Shown one piece after another: positions 62,517 to 64,000 of a DNA stretch of 64,000 nucleotides. Both the position numbers and the translations under genes were made by a program. Source of the stretch: Acidiferrum sp963764675 (GTDB lineage: Bacteria; Acidobacteriota; Terriglobia; Acidiferrales; UBA7541); assembly GCA_963764675.1 (NCBI GenBank), contig CAVXTQ010000003.1, positions 1 to 64,000 of the forward strand, read 5' to 3'. Below the pieces are notes generated by a model. It was not told where the DNA came from and ran no database searches. It saw only the letters and a list, made by a program, of their open reading frames with translations. Positions within the stretch are counted from its first letter, which is position 1. Every line of letters starts with the position of its first letter.

Positions 62517-63286
62517 CCTTCGCCGACGCCAAACAACGATTCTCGAGCCGCGTGGCTGACTACGTGCGCTATCGCCCGGGCTACCCAGCCGAGGCGCTTA
62601 CTCTCCTGCGTACGGAGTGCGGGCTCCGCGCCGGTCACGTGATCGCCGACATGGGCTCCGGCACGGGTTTTTTGAGCGAGCTTTTTCTGAAAAACGGCAA
62701 TCGCGTCTACGGCGTCGAACCCAACGAAGCCATGCGCCAGGCTGGCGAAGAATATCTCGCTTCGTACGACGGCTTCGCCAGCATCAACGCGAGCGCCGAA
62801 GCCACGACGCTCGATGATGCCAGCATCGACTTCGTCACCGCGGGACAAGCCTTCCACTGGTTTGAGCCTGCCGCGGCACGCCGCGAATTTCAGCGCATCT
62901 TAAAACCCGGCGGCTGGATCGTCATCTTGTGGAACGATCGCCAAATGGATATGCCCTTTGCCAGCGCGTACGAAGATCTTCTGGTGAAATACGGCACGGA
63001 CTACAAGCGCGTGCGTGAGTCGTATCCCGAGGAGCACGTGATTCGAGAGTTTTTTGGCGCGGGAAGTTTTTCGCAGCGCAGCCTTCCGAACGCGCAAGTG
63101 CTGGACTGGGAAGCCCTGGCCGGCCGATTGCGCAGCAGTTCGTATGCGCCGCAGGAGGGCCAGCCGAATTACACGCCCATGATGGCCGGCCTCAACGAGT
63201 TGTTTCGCGCGAACCAGGAAAACGGCTCGGTGCGCATGGAATATGCGACGCACATTTATTTTGGCCGCTTGGCGAACCAGGACTAA
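62513..63286 (+). CDS. class I SAM-dependent methyltransferase
   Basis: 257 aa. Motif I IADMGSGTGFLSELFL, acidic VYGVEPNEAM, motif post FVTAGQAFHWFEPAAARREF and RILKPGGWIVILW. Substrate unknown (UbiE/Tam-like group). Overlaps pheS by 4 bp (ATGA) and ends 3 bp before pheT, so it is inserted inside the pheST transcription unit. Confidence 0.9.
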   Translation: MTFADAKQRFSSRVADYVRYRPGYPAEALTLLRTECGLRAGHVIADMGSGTGFLSELFLKNGNRVYGVEPNEAMRQAGEEYLASYDGFASINASAEATTLDDASIDFVTAGQAFHWFEPAAARREFQRILKPGGWIVILWNDRQMDMPFASAYEDLLVKYGTDYKRVRESYPEEHVIREFFGAGSFSQRSLPNAQVLDWEALAGRLRSSSYAPQEGQPNYTPMMAGLNELFRANQENGSVRMEYATHIYFGRLANQD

Positions 63287-63289
63287 CGC

Positions 63290-64000
63290 ATGAAGGTCGT
63301 CTACAACTGGCTGAAGGATTTTGTCGACGTCACGGCGTCGCCGGAGGATCTCGCCTCGCGGCTGGCGCTCTCCGGCACAAACATTGGCGGGGTCGAGAAG
63401 GGCGCGCATGGCGCGGTGATCGATGCCGAAGTTTCTTCGAACCGGCCGGATTGCCTCGGCCACTACGGAATTGCGCGCGAAGTCAGCGCGGTTTACAAGC
63501 TGCCGCTGAAATCGGTTGTGCCAAAGCCTGCCGAAGGATCGGCGAAAGCCAGCGATGCGGTGCACATCGAGATTCTGGTTCCGGAGCTTTGCGGACGCTT
63601 TACCGCGCGCGTGATTCGCGGCATGAAGATTCAGCCTTCGCCGCCTTGGCTGCGGGAGCGGCTGGAGGCGAGCGGCGTCGCCAGCATCAGTAACGTCGTC
63701 GACATTTCGAATTACGTGATGCTCGAGCTGGGCCACCCGCTGCACACCTACGACTACGACAAGGTCCGCGACCATCGCATCGTGGTACGCAAAGCGAAGC
63801 CGGGAGAGAAAACAAAGACTCTCGACGGCATCGAGCGCACCCTCGACCAGGGAATGTGCGTCATCTCCGACGGCGACGGTTCGCACTCCCAAGGTGTTGG
63901 CGGCATGATGGGCGGCGCGGACAGCGAAATTTCTTTCTCCACCAAAAATGTGCTGATCGAGTGCGCCTGGTTCGAACCGATTGCAGTTCGTCGCGCCGCG
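63290..64000 (+). CDS. pheT: phenylalanine-tRNA ligase beta subunit, partial (runs off window)
   Basis: The first 237 codons are present; no stop before the window ends. N-terminal MKVVYNWLKDFVDVTASPED, then directly DAEVSSNRPDCLGHYGIARE and the B3/4 domain (FTARVIRGMKIQPSPPWLRE, SNVVDISNYVMLELGHPLHT, YDYDKV, GVGGMMGGADSEIS). The EMAP/OB-type tRNA-binding domain of about 110 residues found near the start of E. coli PheT is missing. Structural/editing partner of PheS. Confidence 0.94.
   Translation, partial: MKVVYNWLKDFVDVTASPEDLASRLALSGTNIGGVEKGAHGAVIDAEVSSNRPDCLGHYGIAREVSAVYKLPLKSVVPKPAEGSAKASDAVHIEILVPELCGRFTARVIRGMKIQPSPPWLRERLEASGVASISNVVDISNYVMLELGHPLHTYDYDKVRDHRIVVRKAKPGEKTKTLDGIERTLDQGMCVISDGDGSHSQGVGGMMGGADSEISFSTKNVLIECAWFEPIAVRRAA

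Noticed and set aside
62900..63892. Minus-strand 330-aa ORF across the methyltransferase and pheT
   Set aside because: Spans two real plus-strand genes; no recognisable domain.
1..64000. CRISPR arrays, tRNA and rRNA genes, insertion sequences
   Set aside because: No regularly spaced direct repeats, no tRNA T-loop with matching arms in the gaps, no rRNA stretches and no transposase reading frame were seen by eye.

Overview
The window looks like a piece of an Acidobacteriota chromosome (GC-rich). Three protein types common in that phylum point this way: a Ser/Thr kinase, a VWFA-related secreted protein, and a TonB-dependent receptor with an N-terminal carboxypeptidase-regulatory-like domain. 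The many secreted beta-propeller and peptidase genes fit too. This is an inference from gene content; no rRNA is present to confirm it. No tRNA, rRNA or CRISPR array was found.

Layout. 0.2-2.6 kb: a small unknown gene, then a cytosolic Ser/Thr kinase overlapping a single-TM partner. 3.0-6.1 kb: the rpmH-rnpA-yidD-yidC-jag operon. 6.2-9.3 kb: a YdjM-like membrane protein, selD and a CPBP-family membrane protein. 9.4-12.5 kb: rsmG (frameshifted), a parS cluster, parA, parB and a bactofilin. 12.7-20.3 kb: purD, a secreted unknown, a secreted amidohydrolase, a pentapeptide-repeat protein and a three-domain ACP/acyl-AMP ligase/acyltransferase fusion. 20.3-31.9 kb: mainly envelope and secreted genes (TonB-like, small secreted proteins, VWFA protein, large M14 peptidase, lactonase), a LOG-like protein and an Ldh2 oxidoreductase. 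31.9-41.6 kb: gyrA, a small ORF, gyrB, an ORF6N gene, dnaN, a putative oriC, and dnaA, all genes on the minus strand. 42-50 kb: an NHL-like propeller protein, ymdB, a possible structured RNA, a membrane patatin and a TonB-type receptor. 50-56.5 kb: two divergent small Cys/His-rich proteins and a heavy-metal RND efflux operon full of frameshifts. 56.7-58.3 kb: an OmpA-domain protein. 58.6-64 kb: DUF3565, a VOC remnant, then infC-rpmI-rplT-pheS-methyltransferase-pheT (cut by the window end).

How it fits together. The window holds most of the replication, segregation and early translation core: DnaA, the sliding clamp, gyrase, ParAB/parS, RNase P protein, YidC, IF-3, L34, L35, L20 and PheRS. The usual rpmH/rnpA-dnaA neighbourhood is broken up: rpmH is about 38 kb from dnaA, and recF is absent from the dnaN-gyrB interval, where an ORF6N gene sits instead. 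Five exact copies of TTTCCACA flank dnaA, consistent with a local DnaA-box variant. At least three families of short palindromic intergenic repeats are present; they are densest between the genes of the infC-pheT operon.
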